From positions 3,913,546 to 3,977,545 of the forward strand of contig NZ_VLKC01000002.1 in assembly GCF_007830295.1 (NCBI RefSeq): a DNA stretch of 64,000 nt. Reading direction: 5' to 3'. Below, in pieces: positions 44,774 to 53,664 of this stretch (positions are counted from its first letter, which is position 1; the number at the start of each line of letters is the position of its first letter). Made by a program: the position numbers and the translations under genes. The notes under the pieces are model-generated. The model saw nothing but the letters and a program-made list of their open reading frames with translations, ran no database searches and was not told the DNA's origin. Origin of the DNA: Sporomusa sp. KB1 (GTDB taxonomy: Bacteria; Bacillota; Negativicutes; Sporomusales; Sporomusaceae).

Positions 44774-44939
44774 GCAGCTGAAATTCAAAGACCTGTTTGC
44801 ATATTGCCTAACTAAGCCAGGGGCCATAGAGGATTATCCTTTCGGTCCTGATATCATTATGAGTAAGCCTGGGGGCAACCACCCTCAGGCGTTTCTGTTG
44901 CTAGTACTACTTGTCCAGTTCTTTCACTCGCATAGTTAA
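44763..44939 (+). pseudogene. Truncated MmcQ/YjbR-family gene
   Basis: A 58-codon frame from GTG 44763, overlapping the previous stop. The first ~32 residues (FKDLFAYCLTKPGAIEDYPF, then GPDIIM) match the start of MmcQ/YjbR proteins, which are usually ~115-120 residues long. After that the similarity ends abruptly in a hairpin (44867-44890) and unrelated hydrophobic residues before the stop. Looks like a 5' fragment left by deletion. Confidence 0.7.
44867..44895 (+). terminator. Weak terminator-like hairpin
   Basis: GCCTGGGGG-CAAC-CACCCTCAGGC stem followed by GTTTCTGTT; lies inside the mmcQ remnant exactly where similarity stops. Confidence 0.5.
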
Positions 44940-44968
44940 GAATAGCAGGAAATTTATTGGGAATACTG
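44940..44968 (+). promoter_or_regulatory. Possible sigma-G promoter of the ger operon
   Basis: GAATA, 17-base spacer, AATACTG (five of seven with CATACTA). gerA-type operons are forespore sigma-G genes in Bacillus; the spacing and position 30 bases before gerA fit, but the -10 is imperfect. Confidence 0.4.
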
Positions 44969-44997
44969 TAAATACCTTATAAAAAGGATGTCTACTT

Positions 44998-46839
44998 ATG
45001 CAAAAAATAGTTTCGAGAATATATAATTATTTTCGAAATGTAATTTTAAATTTCGGGGAAAACCAGATTTCCGAGCATTATAGCTCGCAAAAATACCTTT
45101 TCAATTCGGCAGAGGCAGATATGGTATACTCTGCAAAAAGTTTAGAGGCCTTACTTACTTTTGCAGAACGACTATTGGAAGTAATGCAGCGGACAGCTAA
45201 TCTTTTAAAGAGTAGCCAAGTGAATACCGAAATTGAAATCATTAAGGCAGAATTAGAAGTTCTAGAGAGGCAATTTTTACGACTTTCACCGCTAGCTTTG
45301 GCATATGAAAAAAACAGTACAGGGCAAATTGAATATTCCCCCGTCTCATCCAATTTATCCCAAAATCTAGAAATCATGAAAGGTATACTCGCAAGTAGTG
45401 ATATAATAATTCGTGAATTTGATTTTGGTTTAACAAAACGAAAAGGTAGTTTGATATATGTTGATGGTTTGACCGATAAAGAGATCATAAATAATAATAT
45501 TCTAACCCCGCTGATGAGGAGAGAAAACCAGGATAAGTACCATCTTCCTACAATTGATATCATACAAAAAGAAGTGTTAACCGTAGGTGATATCAAAAAA
45601 TCTGATCAGATGAGCGATCTAAAGAACTATCTGCTAGCTGGAGAATCTATTCTGTTCATAGACGGTATATCTGAGGCTTTAATTATTAATACTGCTAAAT
45701 GGGAAACTCGCGGGGTAGAAAAACCCGATACAGACAACGTTGTTCGAGGGCCTAGAGAAGGGTTTTCTGAGAGTATTCAGATAAACTTACCTTTGTTGAG
45801 GCGCAAAATTCACAATTCATATCTTCGCTTTGAAATTATAAAAATTGGTCATCAAACCAAAACAGATGTATGTATTGCCTATTTATCAAATGTTGCAAAC
45901 GATAAATTGGTTGAAGAAATAAAAATTCGTCTTAACAGGATCAATACGGATGCAATTCTTGATTCCGGGTATATTGAAGCGTTTATTGAAGATAGTCCCT
46001 ATTCTATTTTTGCAACAATAGCAAATAGTGAAAAGCCAGATATCGTTGCAGCCAAATTGCTCGAAGGGCGTGCCGCTATTTTAGTTGATGGCAGTCCGAT
46101 TGCTCTTACGGTACCAACACTTCTTATTGAAAGCTTTCAAAGTCCAGAGGATTATTATGTTAGACCCTATTTTGGATCACTACTACGACTGATCCGATTC
46201 CTGGCATACTTTATTAGTGTATTTTCTCCTGCCGTATATGTTGCGCTGATTACCTTCCATCAGGAGTTGATTCCAACTCCCTTATTGATTGCTTTTGCCG
46301 CAGGTAGGGGGAAAGTTCCTTTTCCTGCAGTTTTTGAAGCGCTCGCCATGGGTGCAGTTTTCGAGATTTTACGTGAAGCTGGAGTGCGACTACCGCGGCC
46401 AGTTGGTTCAGCGGTAAGTATTGTTGGAGCACTAGTTATTGGTCAGACGGCAGTAAGCGCAGGATTGATAAGCCCGATTATGGTTATCGTAGTCGGGATA
46501 ACGGCAATTTCAAGTTTTGTAATACCTGCCCAAGCTGATTCAAGCGTGATTGTTCGACTTTGCTTGTTGCTCGCTGCGGGGATAGCCGGTGGTTTTGGCA
46601 TACTGATGGTTACTTTGACTTTTCTCTTACATCTTGCTTCATTACGATCTTTCGGAATTCCCTTTTTATCCCCTTTTGCACCGCTATCTCTTTCAGGATT
46701 AAAGGATGCATTTTTTCGAGTTCCTTTGTGGGCCATGACCAAACGCCCTGCCATATTAAATCCATCAGATATAATACGGCAAGGTTTTCCTGCACGGTCA
46801 TTCATCTCAGAAAATGATAAACACAGTCCTAGGGAGTAA
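44998..46839 (+). CDS. Spore germination receptor subunit A (GerA/GerKA)
   Basis: 613 residues. Soluble N-terminal domain (about 1-390), a SPFR-type stretch (GPREGFSESIQINLPLLRR), then five to six membrane helices (about 395-560) and the SPFAPLSLSGLKD motif near the C-terminus, all typical of GerA subunits. Inner-membrane ligand sensor/channel of dormant spores. First gene of gerA-gerC-gerB; the unusual C-before-B order matches many clostridial operons. Confidence 0.94.
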   Translation: MQKIVSRIYNYFRNVILNFGENQISEHYSSQKYLFNSAEADMVYSAKSLEALLTFAERLLEVMQRTANLLKSSQVNTEIEIIKAELEVLERQFLRLSPLALAYEKNSTGQIEYSPVSSNLSQNLEIMKGILASSDIIIREFDFGLTKRKGSLIYVDGLTDKEIINNNILTPLMRRENQDKYHLPTIDIIQKEVLTVGDIKKSDQMSDLKNYLLAGESILFIDGISEALIINTAKWETRGVEKPDTDNVVRGPREGFSESIQINLPLLRRKIHNSYLRFEIIKIGHQTKTDVCIAYLSNVANDKLVEEIKIRLNRINTDAILDSGYIEAFIEDSPYSIFATIANSEKPDIVAAKLLEGRAAILVDGSPIALTVPTLLIESFQSPEDYYVRPYFGSLLRLIRFLAYFISVFSPAVYVALITFHQELIPTPLLIAFAAGRGKVPFPAVFEALAMGAVFEILREAGVRLPRPVGSAVSIVGALVIGQTAVSAGLISPIMVIVVGITAISSFVIPAQADSSVIVRLCLLLAAGIAGGFGILMVTLTFLLHLASLRSFGIPFLSPFAPLSLSGLKDAFFRVPLWAMTKRPAILNPSDIIRQGFPARSFISENDKHSPRE

Positions 46840-46849
46840 GAGAGGTTGT

Positions 46850-48010
46850 ATGAAAAGAACAGCAATTATTGGAATCTTGATTGCGGTAATAACGCTTACT
46901 GGTTGCTGGAGTGCAAAGGATTTGAATACTATGTCGTTAGTCATGGGAGTGGGTATTGATAAAACGACAGCGTTAGATCATCTAGTACTAACAGCTCAAA
47001 TTGCAAAACCTGAAGCTGTGCAGGGAGCGTCGCCAGAAGGAAATAAAGGAAGTGGGGGTAAAGCATATTCAAATATATCAATGGCTGGCGAAACAGTTTT
47101 TGAGGCGATCAGAAAAACAACTCATGTTCTAGGGAAAAAACTTTTTTTTACACATAATGAAATTATCATTCTGGGTAGAAGTTTAGCAGAAGATGGCCTA
47201 GAGAATGTTATTGACTTTTTTCTGCGTGATCATGAATTACGTCCTAAACTATTGGTTGCGGTTGCAACAGGGGATGCGGCCGATATTCTTGCGGTAGATT
47301 CTGAAACAGAGAAATTACCAATTACCAATATAATCAAAACTATCAGAGCCTATCAATCTACGTCACATTTTACGGCAGTTACGCTATTTGATTTAACTGA
47401 ACAGCTTATGAGTGAAACAACGACACCAGTAGTTCCTTTGCTCTCAATCACTCAGGCGGGAGGAGCCAAAGAAGTTGAAGCTTTAGGAATGGCCGTATTT
47501 AAATATGGTAAAATGGTCGGCATACTAAATGAAACCGAAACACGCGGCCTTCTCTGGGTAAAAGGGGACGTAAAGGGTGGGATTATCCTAATTGATAGCC
47601 CGGATGGCAAGGGAAAAGTGTCACTCGAGATTTCAAAAGCTGATAGTGAGATTAAGCCTGAAATTAGGAATGGACAGGTTATAATGCATATCAAGGTTTC
47701 GGAAAGTGCCGCATTAGGGGAACAGACAACGGAAAAAAACCTTGCTACTTTAGAGTTTATTAAAGAGGTAGAACGGTTGCAGGCTAATGTAATAAAACAA
47801 GAAATTCTAGCCGCATTAAATAAATCGAAACAATTCAATAGTGATATTTTTGGTTTTGGCAATATTGTATACCAAAATTTCCCTGATGAGTGGCAAATAT
47901 TTCGGCATCAATGGGATAAAATGTATTCGGACATTGATTATGTTATTAATGTTGATACTAAAATACGCAGCACTGGCACTCTTTCTGAAACAGTGCAACT
48001 AAGGAAATGA
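46850..48010 (+). CDS. Spore germination lipoprotein subunit C (GerC)
   Basis: 386 residues from ATG 46850 (GAGAGG upstream). Lipobox LTGC at about residues 18-21 after a hydrophobic signal. The mature part has the Ger(x)C family pattern WSAKDLNTMSLVMGVGID and, later, EALGMAVFK and the VQLR end. Anchored outside the spore inner membrane. Ends 6 bases before gerB. Confidence 0.93.
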   Translation: MKRTAIIGILIAVITLTGCWSAKDLNTMSLVMGVGIDKTTALDHLVLTAQIAKPEAVQGASPEGNKGSGGKAYSNISMAGETVFEAIRKTTHVLGKKLFFTHNEIIILGRSLAEDGLENVIDFFLRDHELRPKLLVAVATGDAADILAVDSETEKLPITNIIKTIRAYQSTSHFTAVTLFDLTEQLMSETTTPVVPLLSITQAGGAKEVEALGMAVFKYGKMVGILNETETRGLLWVKGDVKGGIILIDSPDGKGKVSLEISKADSEIKPEIRNGQVIMHIKVSESAALGEQTTEKNLATLEFIKEVERLQANVIKQEILAALNKSKQFNSDIFGFGNIVYQNFPDEWQIFRHQWDKMYSDIDYVINVDTKIRSTGTLSETVQLRK

Positions 48011-48016
48011 GAAGTT

Positions 48017-49147
48017 GTGCATTATGAGTCAAGTAAGATTTCGAAAGGTGAATTGATTTATTTAATCGGCGCTTTTATTCAGGGCTCTGTAATATTTATA
48101 TCCTTTATCGGCAATCTGACCAAGCATGATACATGGTTAGCTGTACTGGCAGGATTTATAATAACTTTTCCTATTATTGCTATCTATATTGAGCTTGGAA
48201 AAAAATTCGCTGGTCGAAATCTTATAGCTATTTTAGAAATTACGTTTGGAACGTTTTTGGGAAAGGTAGTTTCTATTCTTTATTTATGTTTTTTTTGGCT
48301 GTTACTTGTATTTAATTTAAAAGGGTTAGGTAATTTTCTTTTGATCTTTATGCCAGAAACACCCATGGCATTTTTTATTGTTATATTTGTTATAGTGTGT
48401 GCATATACCTTGACAGTAGGAATAGAAGTACTGGCAAGGCTCAGTTTTTTATTTGTAGTAGTCGCTTTACTTATTATTTGTAGCACATTCCTCTTTTTAC
48501 TTAAAGATATGAATTTTTCCAACTTTCTACCGATATTTGTTGTTCCTTGGCAAGATTTTTTGCATGGAATACATGTTGTTACTGTAATGCCTTTTGGTGA
48601 AATTGTAGTATTTTTGATGGTGCTTCCATATATCAATAACATAAATTCGGTAGCAAAAAGCACCACTATAGGATTTATACTGGGCGGAATAAGCTTTTTG
48701 ATAATTGCCATAAGAAACACAGCAATATTGGGAAGCACGGAATTTATTTGGTCTTCTCCCTCTTTGCAGGCAACGCGATTGATTAATATTGGAAATATTT
48801 TAACCAGAATGGATATTTTAATTGCAACTGGTCATACAATTTTGTTATTTGTCAAGTGCAGTATACTTTATCATGCTGTCGTAGTTTCTTTTTCCCAGTT
48901 GTTGCGTTTGCGGACGTATCTACCTGTAATAATTCCTGTTGGTGGTATTTCTGTTACATTATCCATGATTGTCTACGAATCAACGATTGATCATAATATT
49001 AGTGCTCAAAACACCTGGCCAATAGTTGCAACTCTATTTGTAGTTGTATTTCCGTCTATATTATTGCTTACTGCTGCTATGCGCAATCAACCCAAGCGTG
49101 ACGTACCCCCTAAGAATGTTTTAAGTAATGATCAAACCATAAAATAG
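48017..49147 (+). CDS. Spore germination receptor subunit B (GerB)
   Basis: 376 residues from GTG 48017. Ten membrane helices, APC-transporter-like endospore germination permease family; YLIGAFIQGSVIF and FVVPWQDFLHGIHVV are recognisable parts. Thought to form the nutrient-binding subunit. Confidence 0.92.
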   Translation: MHYESSKISKGELIYLIGAFIQGSVIFISFIGNLTKHDTWLAVLAGFIITFPIIAIYIELGKKFAGRNLIAILEITFGTFLGKVVSILYLCFFWLLLVFNLKGLGNFLLIFMPETPMAFFIVIFVIVCAYTLTVGIEVLARLSFLFVVVALLIICSTFLFLLKDMNFSNFLPIFVVPWQDFLHGIHVVTVMPFGEIVVFLMVLPYINNINSVAKSTTIGFILGGISFLIIAIRNTAILGSTEFIWSSPSLQATRLINIGNILTRMDILIATGHTILLFVKCSILYHAVVVSFSQLLRLRTYLPVIIPVGGISVTLSMIVYESTIDHNISAQNTWPIVATLFVVVFPSILLLTAAMRNQPKRDVPPKNVLSNDQTIK

Positions 49148-49158
49148 GAGTATGCTAG

Positions 49159-49374
49159 ATGATAATTTTGCTATGTGGAATATACGCAATCATTGCTTTT
49201 GTTCAAGGAGCTATGCTAATAAGGAAAAAATACTGGCGAGAGTTTTGGATATGTTCTGTTTTACTAGTAGTTGCTTTTATGTTAAATCTTATGCAAGTTT
49301 TGAATGTAAAAATTCCAAGCCCAATGGTCGGAGTACATTACATTGTGAACGATGTATTACAGTTGAATTATTGA
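49159..49374 (+). CDS. Small two-span membrane protein of the ger operon (D-subunit-like)
   Basis: 71 residues, ATG 49159 after TAGGAG, 11 bases past gerB. Two hydrophobic helices (IILLCGIYAIIAFVQGAML and FWICSVLLVVAFMLNLM) joined by a short basic loop. Some Bacillus receptor operons carry a fourth gene for a ~55-75-residue two-helix D subunit that modulates germination; size, topology and position match, sequence relation not checked. Confidence 0.6.
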   Translation: MIILLCGIYAIIAFVQGAMLIRKKYWREFWICSVLLVVAFMLNLMQVLNVKIPSPMVGVHYIVNDVLQLNY

Positions 49375-49646
49375 TTGTCCTATTTTAGAAGTTGAGAAAC
49401 CGGCAGATTTGCCATCTGGTTGTCCCTTTGCCATGCTCCTATGGAATTAGCTGTCAGCATAGCCTAATAGTGTAAAAATTAATGTTTTACCGGTAATGAA
49501 CTACAATACTATTAAATATAATAATTTTTGCAATTCTATCTGGATTTGGCAGGAATTCTATATATGTAAGTGAAAGTTATAAATTGGAAAAGTTGGGTAA
49601 GAGGCTGATTGGGGAGAATAGGAAGAAATCATTTGCCAGGGAGATA

Positions 49647-50252
49647 ATGTTTGCTATGGTAGTAATAGATGAGAGAGTTTGCCAAGTTATACTGGTTCAA
49701 CCGGGAAATAATGAAAAAATGCAAGGAATAGTAACTTCTTGGGAAAAGCAAAAAGGAGAATGGAAACAAATATCGTCAACAATAAAAGCATCTCTGGGAA
49801 GAAATGGGATACTTTCATCTGGGGAAAAGAAAGAGGGGGATGGGTATACACCGGATGGCGTTTATGACATTAAACGTGCATTTGGTTATGACACATGTAG
49901 TACAAAACTGCCATATATTCATCTGACTCAAAATGATTATTGGGTTGATGATCCGGCTTCTGCAAACTATAATCGATTGGTCCGGCAATGTCTATCTGTG
50001 GGATCATGCGAGAAGATGAAGCGAGATGATAATTTATATAAAATAGGCTTTGTTATTGAATATAATACTGAATCAAGAGTAGCAGGCAGGGGCAGTGCTA
50101 TATTCGCACATATTTGGCGGAGTCATGATAGTCCTACATTAGGCTGTGTTGCGATGAGCGAGAAGGACCTGGCTGAATTGCTGGAATGGCTGGATCCTTT
50201 AAAAAATCCCGTGATAATAATAAGTCAAGAAAAAATGGAGAGTTTCCTATAA
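49647..50252 (+). CDS. L,D-transpeptidase (YkuD) family protein
   Basis: 201 residues from ATG 49647 (AGGGAGA upstream); the frame is open to a TTG at 49584 without ribosome site. The C-terminal half has the catalytic pattern HIWRSHDSPTLGCVAMSE with His, Ser and nucleophile Cys, and the upstream TPDGVYDIKRAFGY strand. No signal peptide is visible, which is usual for part of this cysteine L,D-transpeptidase-like group. Probably acts on peptidoglycan cross-links, perhaps spore-related given the neighbours. Confidence 0.82.
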   Translation: MFAMVVIDERVCQVILVQPGNNEKMQGIVTSWEKQKGEWKQISSTIKASLGRNGILSSGEKKEGDGYTPDGVYDIKRAFGYDTCSTKLPYIHLTQNDYWVDDPASANYNRLVRQCLSVGSCEKMKRDDNLYKIGFVIEYNTESRVAGRGSAIFAHIWRSHDSPTLGCVAMSEKDLAELLEWLDPLKNPVIIISQEKMESFL

Positions 50253-50309
50253 CTTAGGCCAGGCTTGTTGGACAATTAGCTTAAAAACACATAAGGAGAT
50301 GCTTTTTTT

Positions 50310-51149
50310 TTGCACTTATTTTCGAAGAAAATGAATCGAGTAGTAACGTTAATTTTATTCTTTATCTTGGGACTGAGTTATATCGCCTTAACTTATTTTC
50401 AAGGTATACCAGTTCTAAATTATCATCAAATCAATAACGAAAGCCATAACGTATTAACGCTTAGCGATACCGAGTTTGAAGCACAAATCAAGTATTTATA
50501 TCAAGAGGGGTATACCGCTATTTCACCAGAACAGCTAGCGGACTATTTACAATATGGAAAAGAGCTTCCCAATAAACCGGTTTTGATTACTTTTGATGAT
50601 GGCTATGAAGATAATTATCAAGTGGCCTATCCCATTCTGCAAAAATATCATTTTAAAGCGACGATATTTTTAATTACTGATTTCGCAGGAAATAATAGCA
50701 GGTATTTAACTTGGCAGCAAATAAGGGAAATGAGTGATAACGGTATTAATTTTGAAAATCACACGTTAAGTCATATTACATTGCCCAAGGCTTCAGACGA
50801 AGAGGTTTATGCCCAATTGGTTAATTCTAAGCAAGCATTGGAATGGAGGCTTGGGAAAAAAGTTGAATACTTAGCCTATCCGGGAGGCAAATACGACCAA
50901 CGAATTATTCAGTTAACAAAAGAAGCAGGGTATCGAGCCGCTTTTACTGTAAATTTTGGACGGAATAGGATGAATTCTACAATGTATACCTTAAATCGAA
51001 TTCCTATTTTCGGGGGCGTGTCGCATACATTTTTTCGTTTTTGGCTGCGCCTAAAATTTACACAGGTATTTGATGCTTTGCAGGATTTTAAGGATTTTTT
51101 GCTCAACAAAGGTAATGCTTCGCTAGCTGGGTTGATTTATATCCCTTAG
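50310..51149 (+). CDS. Membrane-anchored polysaccharide deacetylase
   Basis: 279 residues from TTG 50310 (AAGGAGATG upstream). An N-terminal membrane anchor (VVTLILFFILGLSYIALTYF), then a NodB domain: metal Asp pair in ITFDDGYEDN and His pair in FENHTLSHITL, and the YPGGKYD motif. Likely removes N-acetyl groups from peptidoglycan or surface glycan outside the cell. The PgdA/IcaB/YadE group is nearest. Confidence 0.9.
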   Translation: MHLFSKKMNRVVTLILFFILGLSYIALTYFQGIPVLNYHQINNESHNVLTLSDTEFEAQIKYLYQEGYTAISPEQLADYLQYGKELPNKPVLITFDDGYEDNYQVAYPILQKYHFKATIFLITDFAGNNSRYLTWQQIREMSDNGINFENHTLSHITLPKASDEEVYAQLVNSKQALEWRLGKKVEYLAYPGGKYDQRIIQLTKEAGYRAAFTVNFGRNRMNSTMYTLNRIPIFGGVSHTFFRFWLRLKFTQVFDALQDFKDFLLNKGNASLAGLIYIP

Positions 51150-51263
51150 AAAATTAACAACATTTTCTTGTCTTCGTTATAAAAATTAAACAGAATCTGT
51201 AAATAGGTGAAATATTATTGTAATATTTAGATGGTAAAATTTTGAAAAAAGGGAGGTGATAAT

Positions 51264-51929
51264 ATGAGTGTATCATCCATAGACAGTAGTAGTATGATGG
51301 CGCTATTAAGCCAGTATTACTCTCAAAATCTAACTTCCAGCAACACGAATAGCAGTAACAGCACATCAACTGTTACTAATTTGGAAAGGGTAACAGCCAT
51401 TAATTCCGATGGTGACACTTTTCAAATGTCTGGGGTGGCAGCATCGACTATGCTGTCGACAGCGGAAATGTACAGTAACATGGACACCGACAGTGACGGT
51501 TTAGTGAGTGAGTCAGAATTTTTGGCGTCACGTCCTAGTGATGTGACGGCAGAGATGGCTGCAAATCTTTATAGCAGCATTGATACGGACAGTTCGGGCT
51601 CCTTAACAGAGTCGGAATTTGAAACGGCAATGAACAATGCACTTTCCGTGAACACAGTTTCAGCAACTAGTTCCGCCAGCAGCGCGGTAGCTACTCAAAG
51701 TGCGGGTGGAGGCGGTACGGCATCAGCCAGTAATTCCTGTCCTTTGGGCAATAGTACCTGCACAGGTTGTGGGCAGTGCGGCAAAATAACGCTAAGCAGT
51801 TCCAGTTCCGCTTTTAACTCAAGTTTTAGTTCGTCCCAGAATAATACAAATTCCTCAACAAGCAAAACTATCGATTATCTTTCAGCTATTGCCACAAAGG
51901 CTTACGAGTCGAATTCTATATATTTATAG
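51264..51929 (+). CDS. EF-hand, Ser-rich, Cys-cluster protein (paralogue 1)
   Basis: 221 residues, GGGAGGTGATAAT before ATG 51264. N-terminus MSVSSIDSSS is Ser-rich and unstructured with no signal peptide. Two perfect calcium loops follow: D74-E85 (DTDSDGLVSESE) and D107-E118 (DTDSSGSLTESE). Then a Ser/Ala/Gly linker and a Cys cluster at 159, 166, 169 and 172 (SCPLGNSTCTGCGQC), a Ser/Asn-rich region and the tail KAYESNSIYL. The Cys spacing C-X6-C-X2-C-X2-C and the tail are shared with the protein at 62174. EF-hand part known; the rest is not a family I recognise. Confidence 0.85.
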   Translation: MSVSSIDSSSMMALLSQYYSQNLTSSNTNSSNSTSTVTNLERVTAINSDGDTFQMSGVAASTMLSTAEMYSNMDTDSDGLVSESEFLASRPSDVTAEMAANLYSSIDTDSSGSLTESEFETAMNNALSVNTVSATSSASSAVATQSAGGGGTASASNSCPLGNSTCTGCGQCGKITLSSSSSAFNSSFSSSQNNTNSSTSKTIDYLSAIATKAYESNSIYL

Positions 51930-51985
51930 GAATATTGTTGTATACGGACTGTAGCTTGGAACGGCTATTTTCAATTTCCAAACAT

Positions 51986-52088
51986 TTCTAAGGAAATTCT
52001 AAAAATAGAGATATATAATTCTAACTATACCATACCTATTATAAACACTTCTCCAACCCAGCAACTTAGCTGGGCTATTTTTTTTATT
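51986..52088 (+). ncRNA. Short promoter-terminator module (paralogous element 1)
   Basis: A conserved block TAAGGAAATTCTAAAAATAG then AGATATATAATTCT (TATAAT as -10), a TACCATA...TTATA stretch, and a terminator CCCAGC-AACTTA-GCTGGG with eight T at 52057-52088. The block recurs at 62730 downstream of the second paralogue. Could encode an RNA of ~60 bases or be a mother-cell promoter plus attenuator for rnhB. Confidence 0.4.
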
Positions 52089-52176
52089 TACCATGGGAGG
52101 TGGGAGGTACGCAGGCAGGATTTGCAGTCTTTCTCGCAGAATAACTAAAACATCTGAACTTGGAGGTATTTTACTT

Positions 52177-52971
52177 TTGGATACGGCACAGATGACAGTC
52201 GCGCAAATTTCGGCGTTATTATCAGAGCAGGAGATTTCATTAGAAACAATAAACAGACTTAAAATGGATGCCCGTATTTCGGTAAAGCGTCTTATTGATA
52301 AATGGGAGACTCATCTCCGGAAGGCTCAGCGCGAGCGTGAGCGGATTGCAGCTCTATATGAATATGAACGACAGTTAAATAATGAAGGCTACAGTTTGGT
52401 GGCCGGAGTCGATGAAGCTGGCAGGGGACCATTGGCTGGCCCTGTAATGGTTGCTGCTGTTATTTTACCGCCAGATTGTTACTTGCCAGGGCTAAATGAT
52501 TCCAAAAAATTAACATCGTCTCAACGTGAAAAATTGTATGAAGAAATAAAAAATATCGCGATTGCGGTAAATCGGTGTGCAGTGAGCCCTGAAATAATTG
52601 ATGATATTAATATTTATCAAGCTACAATAAGAGGAATGTATACTGCGATTGCTGGTTTGTTACCAGTACCTCAGGCTGTATTAATTGATGCAGTACCATT
52701 ACCTGAATTGTTTATACCATCGAAATCCATTATCAGTGGCGATCAGGTTAGTGCTTCTATTGCGGCGGCATCCATTATCGCGAAAGTTGAACGGGACCAA
52801 ATCATGAATGAGCTTGACTGCCAGTATCCAAAGTATGGATTTAACCGTCATAAAGGCTACGGTACCCAAGAACATATGGAAGCGCTTGCTAAATATGGAC
52901 CTTGCCCATACCATCGGCAGAGCTTTGCCCCGGTTAAGGCTGCTGCGATTGCAACTGACTGCACAGAGTAA
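52177..52971 (+). CDS. rnhB: Ribonuclease HII
   Basis: 264 residues from TTG 52177 (TTGGAGG upstream, 10-base spacing). An N-terminal helical region (about 1-70) as in Firmicutes RnhB, then VAGVDEAGRGPLAGPV with catalytic Asp-Glu, LNDSKKL, and VSASIAAASIIAKVERD, and the HKGYGT loop. Removes RNA from RNA-DNA hybrids. Confidence 0.95.
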   Translation: MDTAQMTVAQISALLSEQEISLETINRLKMDARISVKRLIDKWETHLRKAQRERERIAALYEYERQLNNEGYSLVAGVDEAGRGPLAGPVMVAAVILPPDCYLPGLNDSKKLTSSQREKLYEEIKNIAIAVNRCAVSPEIIDDINIYQATIRGMYTAIAGLLPVPQAVLIDAVPLPELFIPSKSIISGDQVSASIAAASIIAKVERDQIMNELDCQYPKYGFNRHKGYGTQEHMEALAKYGPCPYHRQSFAPVKAAAIATDCTE

Positions 52972-52998
52972 TTGTTGTACTACTGAGGAGATGAGACT

Positions 52999-53289
52999 AT
53001 GCCAGATACAAAGCGTGACAAACTACCTAAAGCAGTTGCACTCACATATAATGAACAGGACGGTATTGCGCCTAAAGTTGTAGCAAAAGGGGCAGGTGTT
53101 GTTGCTGGGAAAATAATACATTCAGCTAAGGAGCATGGGGTTCCTATATATCAGAATAAAACATTAACAGGCATGCTGATGGCTGTTGAACTAGACAGAG
53201 AAATACCTCCGGAATTATACCAAGCGGTGGCTGAAGTATTAGCGTATATTTATCGTTTGGACCAACGTTTTGGCAACTGGCAGTTCTAG
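52999..53289 (+). CDS. FlhB C-terminal-domain-like protein (YlqH)
   Basis: 96 residues, the cytoplasmic tail of FlhB/EscU alone: KAVALTYNEQDGIAPKVVAKG, EHGVPIYQNKTL, ELDREIPPELYQAVAEVLAYIY. The membrane part is absent, and so is the NPTH self-cleavage motif. Such stand-alone tails lie between rnhB and yraN in many Firmicutes; possible interaction with type III flagellar export. ATG 52999 after TGAGGAGATG. Confidence 0.9.
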   Translation: MPDTKRDKLPKAVALTYNEQDGIAPKVVAKGAGVVAGKIIHSAKEHGVPIYQNKTLTGMLMAVELDREIPPELYQAVAEVLAYIYRLDQRFGNWQF

Positions 53290-53307
53290 AGTTATTTGGA
53301 GGAGATA

Positions 53308-53664
53308 ATGAACCATATAGCGACAGGGGACAAAGGCGAACAGTCTGCTGCTAGTTATCTAAGTAAACTAGGATATACAATTATTGCTACCAAATATCGT
53401 GCTAAAACTGGCGAAATAGATATCATTGCGAAAGATAAAGATTGCCTAGTGTTTGTTGAAGTAAAGACTAGACGTTCGACGATTTATGGGTTTCCGGCAG
53501 AAGCCGTTAACTTTAGGAAACAGCAGAAAATAATAAATACGGCATTATGTTTTTTTAATCAGCGTGGAATCACCGATTGTGCCTGCAGGTTTGATATTTT
53601 GGAAGTGTATCTAACAAAAGAATCAATTCAATGTAATCACATAATAAATGCGTTTGGTAAATAA
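53308..53664 (+). CDS. YraN/UPF0102 family nuclease-like protein
   Basis: 118 residues from ATG 53308 (TTGGAGGAG upstream). Restriction-endonuclease-like fold: GEQSAASYLSKLGYTIIATKYR then GEIDIIAKDKDCLVFVEVKTR with Glu-X-Lys. Usual neighbour of rnhB. Role unclear in the family. Confidence 0.92.
   Translation: MNHIATGDKGEQSAASYLSKLGYTIIATKYRAKTGEIDIIAKDKDCLVFVEVKTRRSTIYGFPAEAVNFRKQQKIINTALCFFNQRGITDCACRFDILEVYLTKESIQCNHIINAFGK

Noticed and set aside
49396..49420. Hairpin AACCGGCAGAT...ATCTGGTT after the ger operon
   Set aside because: Imperfect and without a T run; not called a terminator.
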